From contig WTPW01001663.1 in assembly GCA_009809945.1 (NCBI GenBank), positions 49,236 through 113,235 on the forward strand: a stretch of DNA of 64,000 nucleotides, in the 5' to 3' direction. Shown here piece after piece: positions 12,673-26,141 of this stretch. The stretch's first letter is position 1. Every line of letters starts with the position of its first letter. The notes under the pieces were generated by a model. That model was not told where the DNA came from and made no database searches. It saw nothing but the letters and a program-made list of their open reading frames with translations. Origin of the DNA: Gigaspora margarita (lineage: Eukaryota > Glomeromycota > Glomeromycetes > Diversisporales > Gigasporaceae). The position numbers were made by a program, and so were the translations under genes.

Positions 12673-14985
12673 ATGCGGCCAAATTTGATTTATGCAATAT
12701 CAACATTTCGTAAAATATATAGAAATCAATTTATTATGAGAATTAATTTATCTTCTCAAAACCATAAAAAAATTTTTCACAACCGCATGCATTCAACTAC
12801 AACGAACCTGCCAAATAAGGTTCAATTTTTGTTGGAACAAGTTGGAGACTTAACACGTAATCATACATATTTACTCTTTTTTTTTTTTTTTCTTTTTTTT
12901 AATATTTCAATATTTTTGATTTTACATTTATTGTTTATAGAATTGAACGTAACAGATCGAAAACAGTTGAAAGAGACAGCTATAATAACAGATATTCAAC
13001 AAACGATTGGATCGACATATGGGTTTGCTATTACTGTCTAACAATCTAACAATCTAACAATCTAATAACTTTTTTAAAGAATCTCAACATTTTTTCTTTA
13101 GAGGTAATTACAAACTAAAATGGGTACAGCAACCTCGTTCAGTTTTTGTTGTTAAAAAATCATCGAGCGAATCAACAGAGAAAACATTTGTGGAATTAAT
13201 AAAGTAAGGAATGAAAATTGGATAATATTAATTGTTATTTCATCAAAAAAAATATATATATATATTTGATTTCCTTTGACATTAGTTGGCTACACGATAA
13301 ATATCCTCAAATTAATATTATAATCGAACGAGAAATTGCAAAAGAATTTCAAAATAGATTGCCATTTGTATATATAATACCTGAAGGTAGATCTTTGTAC
13401 ACGATATTCTGTGAAAATATAATTGCGTTAATTTTACAACTTTTTAAGATATGTAATAGGGCAAAAAGATGAATATACACGAGTCGTGGATTTTGTTATC
13501 ACTTTGGGAGGTGATGGTACCATATTACATGTATCTTCACAATTCGATCATTCCGTTCCACCTATTATCTCATTTTCGATGGGAACTCTTGGTTTTTTAT
13601 TACCATTTCGTATCCATCTTCCATATTTTATTTATTACACATAAAAGTTTATAAAAGTTTATATATTCTTTGACCATTACCTATGCTCGATCGTATCGAT
13701 TAGATATTCGACAATATGAATCAGCACTAGAATCTTTGATCAAAGGTGATGTTTCCTTGTTACTACGAATGAGATTGACTTGTTCAATTTGGAATGCAGA
13801 AAGAAAGAGAACTGTGTGGAATGATCAAAAAATTGGTATTTCATTATTTCAATGTTTTCAATGTTCTTATCGATATTTATTAAAAACCATCATAATTTGT
13901 TTAATATATTGTATGGTTAGGACATTTACAAGCCATGAATGAAATAAACTTACATAGAGGACGATTTCCGCATTTAACAGCAATTAATTGTTTTGTTGAT
14001 GAACAATTCCTAACTAATGCAGTGGTATTTTCTCGAAATAATTTATTTACATTTATTATTATTACTTTAAAAATAACTGATTATGCAACAATCTCCTATC
14101 AGGCGGACGGTTTGATCGCTGCTACACCTACTGGTTCAACAGCATATTCATTATCTGCTGGCACGTATTTATAAATATTTAATAACATTTGATCATTTAA
14201 CAATGTATAAACGTTTTGCGATAGCCTATACGAAATAGTTATCATACATGGTTATTGTAGTTAAATATTTATAAGAGTTTTTGTGAACATTTTTCATCAA
14301 CTTCAAAAAATATGATCACTAAAAGTATTTTAATTATATACTAAGGCCAATTAAATCGAACATTGATGAAACCGTTCACAAAGACGTTCTAGTTCTCCAT
14401 TTGTGCGAGTCATAAACATAAAATTTTAGTAAACAAACAATAACAAAGTTTACGTCATAGGTGGTCCAATTATACATCCATCCGTACAAAGTATTCTCTT
14501 AACACCGATATGTCCACGATCATTGTCATTTCGGCCGATTTCGTTACCGCCAGCCGCGAAAATCAAAATGGAGGTATCTATTTAAAGTAATTTAAAGTAA
14601 TAATTCAACTTTTCCTATTTTAGATCAATGTTGATAAACAAAATACATATACATAAAAGATTAGTGAGGAAAGTCGTTCACCATTAGAAGTAAATGTTGA
14701 CGGTAGAGTAATATGTATGTTAGATAAAGGAGATTTTTTAGAGGTAAAACACGTGTTTTATGTCTATATAAAAGTCAATTATTTATTGATATCAAAGATT
14801 ATTTATTTATTTATTTATCTATCTATCTATTTATTTATTTACTAAAAAAGGTAGAAATGTCACCGTATCCAATTCCGTGTGTTAACCGCGTTGGTGAGGG
14901 CGTGGATTGGGTTAAAGATATTAACGAGTTGTTAAAATGGAATCAGAATTTTGTGAATAAGCAGCTACTTACTCATTGGTGGTGA
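12673..14985 (+). CDS. NAD/NADH kinase (Pos5/NADK family)
   Basis: The enzyme phosphorylates NAD(H) to NADP(H) with ATP. Eleven exons: 12673-12856, 12941-13022, 13102-13203, 13286-13386, 13460-13609, 13704-13835, 13921-14024, 14103-14160, 14461-14573, 14660-14743, 14851-14985. They total 1245 nt, 414 aa plus stop, with all phases consistent. Family hallmarks: a [14 protein letters not shown] start of the catalytic fold, GGDGT at residues 173-177, MNE at 256-258, [15 protein letters not shown] at 293-307, a SVDG-equivalent NVDGR late in the chain, and a terminal W-x3-INELL-x-WN segment as in fungal mitochondrial NADH kinases. The first about 40 residues are basic with few acids (R3, R13, K14, R17, R23), compatible with a mitochondrial presequence. 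Intron 8 is GC-AG. Intron 10 contains TTTA/TCTA microsatellites. An alternative start is Met22. Confidence 0.95.
14161..14460 (+). other. GC-AG intron inside the NAD kinase active-site codon run
   Basis: Exon 8 must end at 14160 and the intron must begin GCACGT for the SAGGP motif to be read. Using the nearby GT (GTATTT, 14165) puts the next exon out of frame. The acceptor is TCATAG at 14455-14460. GC-AG introns are a known minor class of U2-type introns. Confidence 0.8.
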
Positions 14986-17900
14986 AATCTGTGGTGAATA
15001 TAATGAATACCACAATATAACAGATAATAGATATAATGTCTAAATAAACTCATTTTCATTGATTTATATGTCACTTTTCAAAATGTATGCTGTGTCTTCT
15101 AAGTACGACTTGTTGAATCTTGGAAAATTTATAAAAAGAATGAAATAGTGCACTTAATGAATGAATTACATTTATAATCTGTATACTTTGGACAAAGAAA
15201 AAAAAACAGGTCTTGCATTTAGGATGATGAGAGTGATACTTAGAGGTCACATACTAAAGCGAGTCGATAGTAAATACTGTATATGAAATTTGCGGGTTAA
15301 AAAATTCTGATAAATTAAATCACGTGACGAAGGAATATTTTAATCGTGGGACCCTGTGAAATCCTAGTATTTTGATTATATTTGATTGAAATACATGATG
15401 CTTCTAAAAACCGATAATGATTTTCCCATTTTTGCATGTGTTAATTATTGTTCACATTATCGTTATTAAAAAAAATTGAATATCTTACCTAGTTTGTTAG
15501 CTGAACTCCTAAATAACCGAGTTTGTAATAAATAAAAAATATGTTTATTACATATATATTGATTATAAGTGCATGATTAGTTGATGACTAACAATAGATC
15601 CTCTCCAAGCATAATGGAAAGTCCAGCTAATTGGTCGTCGAACCCATTGTAACGCCACACATTAAATTGTATCATACATCAAAAATAATAAAAAATCTCA
15701 ACAACTATTACGTATACGTATAAACTTGACCTGCAAAAAATAACAAGTTATCTGTTATATAGTAAACAATTGACGAAATTTTAAAGAAATTTTTATTCTT
15801 TGATGTTACTTCCGGCAAATTTGATTTATCGATAGCCGATCAAATGGATTGACCTCTCCGTAAAATATTTTGAAATTCTCCAAGTTCCTGGCGAACAGAT
15901 CTACATATTTCTGTATTTGTGCATATTTAAATTAACATTAATATAGAAATAAATCAAATTTTATCGTTCATATATATATATAGTCACCTGTACTAACATG
16001 GTTCAGATTGGTACGCAAATGTAGAGATTTGAAAATTTTTTTTTCTCTATTACAAAATAATTCATTAGAAATTAAATTTATTATGAATGTAGATGAAGAA
16101 TCACAAGATTTAAATGAATTACTAGCATAATTTTTCATGTCATTCGAATCCTAGATTTAAATGTAAAGTCTTTTTGTAAATCATAATTTATTACATACGC
16201 AGACGAGAGAGTTTATCACAGGATAATCAATGATTGAAGATTTTTTGATTAACAGGATCTAATGCTTTTAAATATAATAAATAGTCTTGATGGAAAAAAT
16301 GCCGTGTTTGATCGCGTATTATATCTGATATGCATCAAATTTTTTATACCAAATCTTCTAAATATAAAAAGAATTAAATATAGCAGTTAAATATTGTAAT
16401 GATTCTTTAAATCAACCCATTTATTATGCCTACCATCAGCGTTTAAAATTTGATGCTCTCAATGTTCTCAGAACATTACGCAATTTTTGAGAACATAAAA
16501 TTAAATACTTTATGTTCTCTATTTAACATTAAAGAAAGAGAATTTCTATTTGTACACGAGCAGTACATGTACAATATGGAAACCAACCGATACATATTCA
16601 GAATTTCGATTATGAAATCACCTTTTGGTTTCTAAAAATTCTTTGCGAAAATTTTGGTATAAAATATACCTCTCCCTAATTCCAAATACACTATTATCCC
16701 AAATCCCAAGGATTTAATTTATCGTCTGCAAAAATTGTTTTGATTAGCATGTTACATGGATTTGCAAATTAAAAATTAATACGTACGTACTGTACGTACT
16801 GTACGTACCTGTGTAGCATACACCCCCGTGTATTGTACAATTATAAATTTTCAAAGATTATTTCTATGTAAAGAACATTAAAACTTCTTAAAAGCTTAAA
16901 AACTATTCTTTTTGAGAACATAAACCAATTCTACAATCTTGATTGCTTACCATACTTTCCTAATGTCATCATAATTTTAATTCGTAATCTCTTTTTTTTT
17001 TCTAATTTATTATCTGCAAAATTTATACAACTTTTTAGCATCATATTTCATTTATTAGCTTTTAAACTTCATTCGATCTATGATTGGTTAAATTTACAAT
17101 TATACAAAGTAATGAAAAATATCAAGTTATCGAGTCTGATTATATTCTTTACTTTTTGATAAATCTAATCAAATTTTTTTCATTAATAACGATTATTAAA
17201 AAGGGAAATGGATAGAACCAATAAAATTTGTGAATAGCTCACGTGTTACACTGCAGATAGCAGTGGACAAATTGAACGTATAAAAACTTCTATAATTGGA
17301 CTGGCAGCTGGTGTAACAAGGCATTGCGCTTTTTCATTCGCTTCATTTAGATAATAAAAGTTGTAAAAACAGTAAAATAACTTTATATCATTATATATTA
17401 TCTGTTATGGTATTTCATGCAGAATTTTGAGCCATTAAACTAAAGACTACATATATGTGCATTCATATCCCTTTTAAAAGAAGTTTTTGTTTTCTTCGAA
17501 CCTTTATAAGATTCTGATTTATTCTAATTTCCTAATTTATTATTACCGAAATTGGCCTGATAGTAATACGATATGATACGTACTATCGCTGATCGGATTT
17601 TTCATGAGCTACTGTAATTCAATATGTTGTACTGTACGTTATGTACTATATATGTACATGTTAGCAAACTATGATATTCGATATAGGGAACTTCTATTCG
17701 CACCATGGATTTTTGCTATTCGCACCATGGTGACTACGAAAATTCACTTACATACCTTTAACTAATTCTGGTCATGATCTACATACCATATTTTTATTAC
17801 GGATGTATCAGGAACAATACTTTTGAAGCATCAAAAACGTAACTTTGTATCACTTTGCATAGAAATTAAGCGTCCTCCGGACAATTAAGTGATCTCTTCT

Positions 17901-18505
17901 ACTGTTCTAAATGATTCAACTAATGGAATTTACCTTGAGACTTCTATAAGTTGTTTATTAAATGTCTAAGAATAAAACTACGTTTTAAGATTCTCTATTA
18001 GCATGCAAGTTTTGAGCATACATCTTATATAATGCTCTAAATTTCATCAATTAAACCATGCAAGTTCAAAATTTAATTAGAACTTTGCAAAAATCAAACA
18101 TAGCTATTTTGAAGTTTTCGACCGAAAATATGCTCAATAATTGTGTATGCTTTTCTTTATAATTAATAATATAAGATTTATTATTCTTTAATTGTGCTGA
18201 TCATAGTAACATAACATAACCGTCATAGTTTAGCTGTAGTGCTTTGACATCTTAGAGTTAGTGTTAGCAGATACCTGGTACGTACCTAAGTACGTACTTA
18301 TGTATTTAGCTGTTAGTGAGAAATATGCTTCTAATTTCCCTTACATCAAAACAAAAACAAAACCTGGTCCTGGGTCCATGGTTACACCTGATCTAATTGA
18401 TCTTGCATCCTGATGCATCACATTTTAATCTCTAATTTATTATTAAATTGACAAAATATATATATATAAAAATAATATTTTATTTATCAACAATATCACT
18501 TTACA
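14986..18505. other. 3.5-kb intergenic region
   Basis: No gene is supported on either strand. Small features: palindromic CGTACTGTACGTAC repeats at about 16780-16812 and a similar run at 18278-18300; a direct duplication of CTATTCGCACCATGG at 17694-17708 and 17716-17730. Open frames such as one near 16450-16635 lack any family signal or splice context. Confidence 0.55.
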
Positions 18506-21500
18506 ATGTCAAATGTTGATAATATTAACGACTCTCCATTTTTTTTAAATATCAATAATTCAAAAGTTTTTAATGCTCAAAATCTTGTAACGCGAACAAC
18601 TAATGTTGATACGACACAAAATACAAAAAGAACATTGGAATCACCAACTTCGACTATTAACTCTGGTGAATTTGCTTTGTCTTTACAAAGTAATGATAGT
18701 CCTGATAAACAGACAAATTTACAGGCTATCATTAGTAGACTAAGAAAATTAATTGAAGTAATATCGGGTAAGTTTACGTTTTTTTTTTTTACAATAGTAC
18801 ATATTCAACTTTCAAAATATTTAATTTATTTATATATATATCTATAATCTATATATAAAACCATAAATTAATAGCTTTAGTAAAAGATATCCATGAAAAG
18901 CTTTACAAAGAATTATTAGATGCGAGAAGTATACTCAATTCGTTAAATGAAATACAAAGAAACGTTGAAAATTTTTCAAATTTACAAAAGACGGCACTAT
19001 ATTTTGAATTAGCTGATGAAATTGATGAACTTGGTATGATTGAAATCTAAAAATGATTCATTAAAATGTATAATAAATGTTCAATTCATATTTTTATAGG
19101 TGTTGGTATTTGGAATACTTCAATCGCTTTGAAAACGAGTGGTGTTGCTCGTGGTCCAGATAATAGTGACGAGATGATAGCCTTATGTATGTTTTGAATT
19201 GTAAATATAAAAGGTTTTTACTATAAATTGTTTTTAAAAAAATTACATTTGAAATCATAGTTCGACAAGTTGGATTTGTAATGATCCAAGCTGGTGCCGG
19301 TGCGAGTGTAAATACTGAAATAAAAAGTTACGACTTTTCACATTAATGTCTTTATATTTTTGATGCATAAAATAGTGTCCGTAATAATTTATATGCATAT
19401 ATTTTTTTTTGTATTATAGCTGCTGTAAAATTGCTTTTATTAGCCAATAAAGTTGGTAAAGCTTGGCTAGGTATATAAGTTATATAATAATCGATTCCAT
19501 GTATTCTATAAACGTTAAATTAATTAGTCTATCTATAAAGATTGCGGAAGGAGTGATAAAGCCGATGAAATTTTGCGTTCTGCAAATACGGTATAATAAT
19601 TTTAATGTTCTTTTCAGTATTGATTAATATGATCGACTGATTCATTTATATTTTCAGCTAGAAGATACGGTGTTGTCTTGGCAAGAAAAATCAGCAAAGG
19701 AACTGCAATCAAGATCAACCGCTTTGGTTGTATATTACGCGTATCGTGCGGAGGCGGTACGATTTAAGGTCTATTTAATAATCTGATTTACATAGTTTTA
19801 TATATTATACAAAAATTTATGTTTTTTTTTTTTTTTTTTTTTATAGGCTTGGAAATTGACAAATGGTCATGTTGCCAACCTAATGATCCAACATGCTACC
19901 GGTAAAAACTGTTTCCTAATGTATAAAATGTAATTAACTAGATTTAATTAAAATTTTAATTATTTAGAGAAAGAATATTTAGATCATATTACGATAAAAG
20001 AAGTATGTTTTCTTTTTTTAATTTATTTTAATTATTTTTTTGAGGCATATTATTAAATTATCTAATATTTTTTTAGATTGACATTCTGTGCCAAGTATGC
20101 TTCACAGTTGGGTATCAAGCTTCGCGAGAGGGGAAAGTAAATGAGGCGATAAAATGGCTGAGAAAATGTCATGAATTGATTTCTGATAGGATATCACAAA
20201 TAAACCCTGAGAGAATTAAGATACTTGTGGGATATATTTTTTTTTTTTTTTGAAACGATGTGATCGTTTTATTATTTTATTATTTTATTGAATGTTATAT
20301 TTTCGAATAAATTTAATAAATTTCAATTTAGACAAGTACGCTTAATATCTTAGGTAATATGTCGTCATAATATTTTTATTATTTTGGTTTTACCATATTC
20401 TTTTATTTCTATTTAATTTATAAACATCGATAAATAGCGACATGTTATTTGAAAATTGCGGTACATGATGAATCTAATTTGGATCTTGGAGAGAATGCAA
20501 TAAATGCATGTTTAGAGGTACGTTTTTATGAGCATTACATTATTTCATTTCTAGGTTAATTTGCTTATCCTACGATTGTAGGAGGACCCTGGTAATGTTC
20601 TAGCGATTTCATTAAAATTGAAAATTATGAAACAAAGGAACTTCGATCCTGTAACGTATGAAGAAGGTGCATATAGTGCATTTACTTTAGATTTTATGTA
20701 CGAATGACTTTATTTTAAACATTGTGCTTTCTTTATTATTATGAAACAGTCTATATACATTTAATGAGAACTGGTCAAGTTACAAAAGAAAATTTAAAAG
20801 TGTGAGTGGGTATCCCATTCCATTTTAAGAATTTAACAAGGTTAATATTCCGTGTATAATAATGGAGAAATTCATTGATTTTTAGTTTATTGAACGTTGC
20901 CCATACCATTAGTGAATTTGAGTAGGCATCTAAATATTATTAATATTTTGGTCTTTTATTAGCTTCATTCTAACTTTCTCTTTTTAGTGTGATGATGGCT
21001 TTAAGAGGCTTGGATATTCTCATAGAAGAAAAACTTTCTGATATTCGTAAAATAGAATTTATAGAAAAAGCTATTGTTGCAAAGTTTCATATATTGGGGA
21101 ACTGTGAATCTGAAAATTTAGACCTTAACGACGCTATAAGAAACATTGAAGTGACACTTGGATGTATGTACGTTTTAAAAATATTCGTTGTACTTTCATT
21201 TCCTATAAACTATTGCGATTTTGTTTTTTGACTATTAGTCGAACAACGATATGGAATCGTAATTGGACAAAAAACAAAAGCTGCTTGTCAATTGGTAAGA
21301 CAAAACAATAGAAATTTGTATTTTATTTACTAAAGATTAACAATTATGTCTGTAGATACTTTGGCAAAAGGGTGACCAAAATTATGCAGTAAGGAATAAC
21401 GTTTTATGTTTCAATATTAATTTTATAAAGTCAAATAGTCAAATTTTTTAATTGTAATACATTTATATATAAAAGAATCGTCAGTATGATCGAGCAAAAA

Positions 21501-24056
21501 AGTGGTACGCGGTCGCATATAAATCATTAGCAGTTAATCAAGCGGATGGTCGCAATGCTGCAATATTACAAAGGTAAATCTTTCTTTGAAGGTAATAATA
21601 ATTATGAATTTTACATTTGCTAACAACTTTATTGTTTAGGAAAATTGCTCTATGTCATCTTGAAGATCATGCGTTAGCCGATGCAACTGAAGCCGTCCGT
21701 CAGGCCCAATTGCATGAAAAAAATTCGGCTGCAAATTTTTATATACTATTCCACGTCGCGATGGAAAAACGACAAATAGCTCAAGGTTCTATTAAATATT
21801 TAATTAATAAAATTTGATATTTCCCCACAAGAAATTCAATCGAAGTTTTTTTTTTATAGCAATTCAACATCTGCATGAAATGTGTAAAGGGGATGAATTT
21901 CACGGAAATATGCTCACAATGGCCGCTCATGAGGCTTATCAGAAAGGCAACAAGGCGGTTCTTGTTGAAGCTTTGAAGGAAATTCTGGAAAAACATGAAA
22001 AGGGAGAAGACATTGCTAACGTGGATATATTTGTTTTACTTAGGTAAATATTAGCATAGCACGCGTAAACTTTCAAAGTAAATAAATACCATACTTACAT
22101 ATAGAAAATATTTCAGATGCTTAATACGAATGACGTACAATTCCTTGTCTGGCGATGAAATGGAAAAGTGAGAATATTGTTATTTTTTATTAATTGATAT
22201 TATTGGTGTAGTGCTTATTAGAATTCCACTCTTTTTGTAGAGCTTCACTTAAGAATTATATATGTGAATATTTTGAAATTGGTAACTAATAAGATTTTTT
22301 TCATTAATTGGCCTTTTAACGATTCTAACAGGTAATTTAATGTTATAGCTTTAAATCTTATTAAAACAACCGAGAACGACCAAAACAAGATAGATTACTC
22401 TATACAAAAAAAAAGAGCATTATTAAAAGATCTGGAATGGTATTTTAAAACAGGTATTTACATTATTATTGACATGTATTTTTCTAAAAAGTTGTTTACT
22501 GGAAACTCAGTTCATCTTTTTACAGCATGGAATATGGGTTTGGAATTTTGTCAACAGGCAGAAGAAGGCAGTGAAATGTTTTCCATTCAATTATTTGATA
22601 TCGCTTATAAGGTATATTAAGATTGTTTAATGGATTTTGATAAAAATAGTTGTAACTGACGACAGAATTCATATTGTTTAAATAGTTTTTAAATGAATAT
22701 CCGGAAGAGACATTAGAACACATTAATCGTAAGAGACTTTGTATTTTTACTTCCATGTGTGGTAGATTATTTCTTTCTCGACAGCAAAAATCGATATCCC
22801 AAAAGGTATATTTGTGCTATCTTTATTTAAAAAATGTTCAATGGTCAATTAATACGCATTAAATTACGTTTAATAGAAAGATCTATTACAACAAGTGCTT
22901 GCAAGTGTTGACCAATACAAAAAGTTAAAAAAGACATTGGGTAAAAGAAAACGATCTACATTGGACGATGATATTCAGGAAAATAAATCCAGTGCACAAA
23001 GTGATATGATTTTAATAATTTTATTCGAGTTTGAAGCTAAAGTAAAGCTGGGTTTATGGAATGAATTACTAACAGCTCTTGATGCAAGTATTTTTAAAGT
23101 ATGTAATTATTTGTGAAGTCATGAATATTAGAATCATTATTTTTATTTTAGGCTGCTGAAGCATATGATTTTGATGTACCTCCAAGAATCTTTGAACGTA
23201 TGGCAGAGTTACTGATTAGTGAAAATGAATGTCCGAGCACAGGTAAAATTATGAAAGCTTGATATATTAATTTTAACCTTTTTACAAACTTTTGTTCTTA
23301 CCCTTAATACTTCCGGAAATTTAGTAATATTTTCTACACTACAGGTATGTTGTCTAAACCTTTAATAAATTTACCAAAAATGACTCAATAAATTTTGATT
23401 AAATTTGTTTTTATAATTTATTATAGGTTCTATTGGATTCTATAACTAAGCGAAAACAAGTTGATATTGAACAATTTTCGAGATGGTTCCGAATGCTGAT
23501 TATAACTTCTATGGTGAAAGATAGACACGCATCTGCACAATATTTCGACCAAGCTTTAGACATATTAAGTCAGGAATGTTCAAAAGTAAGTAGTGTTCAT
23601 ATATTTAGTGATCATGTATATAATATCTTCATGTATATAATATCTAAGACTCCATTTCGAATAGCAAAAAAAATATCCTGAAGAAGAAATTCAATGGCTA
23701 ATGGTAAACGCGTGGAATTATGGTATTGATTATTACTCGTAAGTAATTTTTGAGTAAATTTTCGAGTAATTAATATTTGCAGAACAATAGATTAGCTTTG
23801 ATAATTGATGAACCAATTCCAGTGTTAACGATTTCGTAAATGCGAAGAAATGGTGTGAAACTGCAATAGCTTTTTGTCGATTCATGGATAATGGATTATT
23901 ATACGAAGAGGAGGTATTATACGAACATGATTCTAATAATTTGTTTGTTTATTTATATACTTGATAACAATAAAACCCGTTCTATATGCATAGATGAGAA
24001 AGTCATATAACGAAATAATAAAGAACTATGACTCGAATTTAATTAATGAAATATAA
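18506..24056 (+). CDS. Spo22/ZIP4/TEX11-type meiosis protein
   Basis: TPR-like helical repeat protein; in yeast, plants and mammals ZIP4/TEX11 acts on meiotic chromosomes to promote crossover maturation and synapsis. Thirty-three exons: 18506-18767, 18875-19033, 19100-19186, 19261-19326, 19420-19470, 19541-19590, 19658-19756, 19847-19901, 19968-20002, 20077-20226, 20332-20353, 20438-20517, 20582-20666, 20750-20801, 20886-20921, 20988-21163, 21239-21294, 21356-21388, 21476-21573, 21640-21785, 21860-22043, 22117-22167, 22241-22281, 22349-22453, 22526-22611, 22686-22805, 22877-23098, 23152-23242, 23325-23344, 23427-23585, 23665-23738, 23823-23913, 23994-24056. They sum to 3105 nt (1034 aa plus stop) without a stop. 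Family signals: LADEIDELG-V-IWN near the start, repeated helical pairs such as NILATCYLKIA, and a C-terminal W-N-YGIDYYS ... AKKWCETAIAFCRFM block. The N-terminal 90 residues are N/S/T-rich and disordered. The weakest junction is the exon 10 donor (GTGGGA). Confidence 0.93.
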
Positions 24057-25387
24057 AAAATGCTTAAAAAAATAATGTTATTATTGTATATATCAAATAT
24101 GAAATTTAAAATTAATTTGTTAAAATATAGTATCAAAAATAATCGGTATAATTAAATTTATAGATGTAAATATTTATTTAAATAGCCTGGATTAAGAATA
24201 ACATTGTTCAATATCAGATATATACTGTATTATTTGCTAATTTAGATTAATTGTTAATACTGTATATATCGATATAATAATTAAATTTTTGTGAAAATCT
24301 AGATGAATATGCGATAACCAAAACATTATTTAACTGTATGTACCAGATTTTAAATAATAATTACAAATTATCATATAGTAAGTAAAAAAACATCGGTACG
24401 ACAATTTCATAATTTGTTGTATTTTAAACCAATTATAATAGTATTCTGGTTTAAGGCAAAGATGTTCAGTACTTTCACGCGAGGTAATTTCGTCGTTTTT
24501 CATTCCAATAATTAATATTAAAAGTTCAGAACAATTTAATCTAATTTTCAAATATTTGTAATGTTGTCATTTTATTGTATAATATATATTTATTCTTCAT
24601 TAAGAAATTTTTCATTTTTTTTATGAATCTGATTTTATGGACTGTTAAAAAAATAATTTATCATAACAACACTTCCGTATTAACTACTACTATATTAAGG
24701 TCTGATAAAAAAAATAGGATCATTATGTATTAGCGTTAGCATTACATTAATGTACGCTTTTTATGATTAATATTTTTTACAAGATTTAATCCAAATTTAA
24801 TTGATATGCTTTGTTATTTTAATATGTATATTTACTCAATTACCAAAATTCCATCTAAATCGCAAAATTCTGTCTTAAAATAATAAAATTGACCTAAATC
24901 CAATATCCCAAACTTTGGTAAGAATTCTTGAATAGCTTTGAATTGGTTAAAATATTTGACCTGTCAACAATAGCGTATTTTGAATGCTATTTAAGTACTG
25001 TACTTGTAATTCTATCCGAGAACATTATATAAAAATTTTTGATATTAACACTAATTTTATTTTTCTATATGAAAAAGTTTTATTTGTACACTAGTGTATG
25101 AAACACGAATACAATTATAATTCAAAATACTGCTTATTGAAACCACTCTTTGGGTTCTAACTAGTGCTTCGATTCTTAATCCGATAAATACGGGTATCCG
25201 ATAATTTTAAAGGATAGAACCTATTTGCGTCTCTATGTCCGAATACATATCGAATTAAGGTCATGATCTCATAAAATTAAGCAAATTCGGATTATTATCC
25301 GAATACGCTAAGATTCGAATTTAATCCGAATAGCCTCTAAAAAATATGCTCTTAACTTGAACCTCTAACCCTAACCCTATTGCTACG
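24057..25387. other. intergenic, with AATCCGAAT-type repeats
   Basis: Positions 24060-25160 are plain AT-rich DNA and include the 3' UTR of the meiosis gene. From about 25165 to 25345 the words ATTCGGAT/ATCCGAAT recur at least six times in both orientations, a small degenerate palindromic repeat. Two CTAACC units near 25366 are too short to be telomeric. Confidence 0.5.
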
Positions 25388-25940
25388 AATAGCAATGTGC
25401 ATGATCGCACAGTTTAGCTCCAGCCGTAACTTCTGGGTCAGTTTCTTATTAATATGGGTCAATTAAAATTTATTCTTTTTATATCTATGTCTGAACTTTA
25501 TTTGAAGAGCGAAATGGCAGCTCTTTTATATTTTCGGGTTACATTACAAGAACTATTTATTATTTACATGCATTGATCTATATCTGACTATAGTCTTATT
25601 TCTCAGGCTTAATTCCTTCGCCTTACTAGTTCTAGTTTCTGCTTTGGCCTGTTCTGGTCTTTTGAGATTAGTTCTGTACCTTTTACTAGGGTTTTCTCCT
25701 AGTTCTGTAGATTTGGATGGCTTCGTCAAACAAAAGCCTATCCTTTCTACTCTTACAATGTCTTAGTCCATTCCCGGTTACCCTGTTCTCGTAGTATTAT
25801 TCATATTAAAGCCCCAAAAAAAAACAACAAATAAAATGAAAGAAATAAATAAATGTGACGCAATATCCAAAAGTCGGGTAGCCCCTAACGTCTGGTCTCT
25901 TATTTCACAACTATAGTCACAGTAAAATTACCCCGTGACA
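25388..25940 (-). mobile_element. possible solo LTR
   Basis: Read on the minus strand, the block starts TGTCACGGGGTAAT, a typical LTR start. It later contains a TATA box (AATATAAAAGAGC) followed about 25 bp on by AATAAAG, the expected promoter to poly(A)-signal spacing of an LTR R region. Composition is less AT-rich than the surroundings. The 3' edge and target duplication were not found, so the left boundary is approximate. Confidence 0.4.
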
Positions 25941-26141
25941 TTATCCTTGCTTTATCTAATTTAATTTGTTTCTTTAAATTTTATATTAAATTGATTACAA
26001 ATTATACCCATGTTTCATACGCTGGCATAAATTAAGAAATTTCTTTCTATGTTGAGAACATTAAAATAAATTTTTTTGAGAAAATTAAGGACTTGAAAAA
26101 TGTTCTTTGTAGGAACAAAAACCAAATTTGAATTTCACATG

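Noticed and set aside
13935-14174. Separate small genes across the kinase locus
   Set aside because: Each is a kinase exon read through into an intron; the joined exons give one continuous enzyme.
16450-16635. Small gene
   Set aside because: AT-driven open frame with no family signal, no splice partners and no conserved start context.
25360-25382. Two CTAACC units (also TTAGGGTTAGGG near 7330 and CCCTAACCCTAA near 58073)
   Set aside because: Only two units each and in mixed orientation; too short for telomeric or interstitial telomere tracts.
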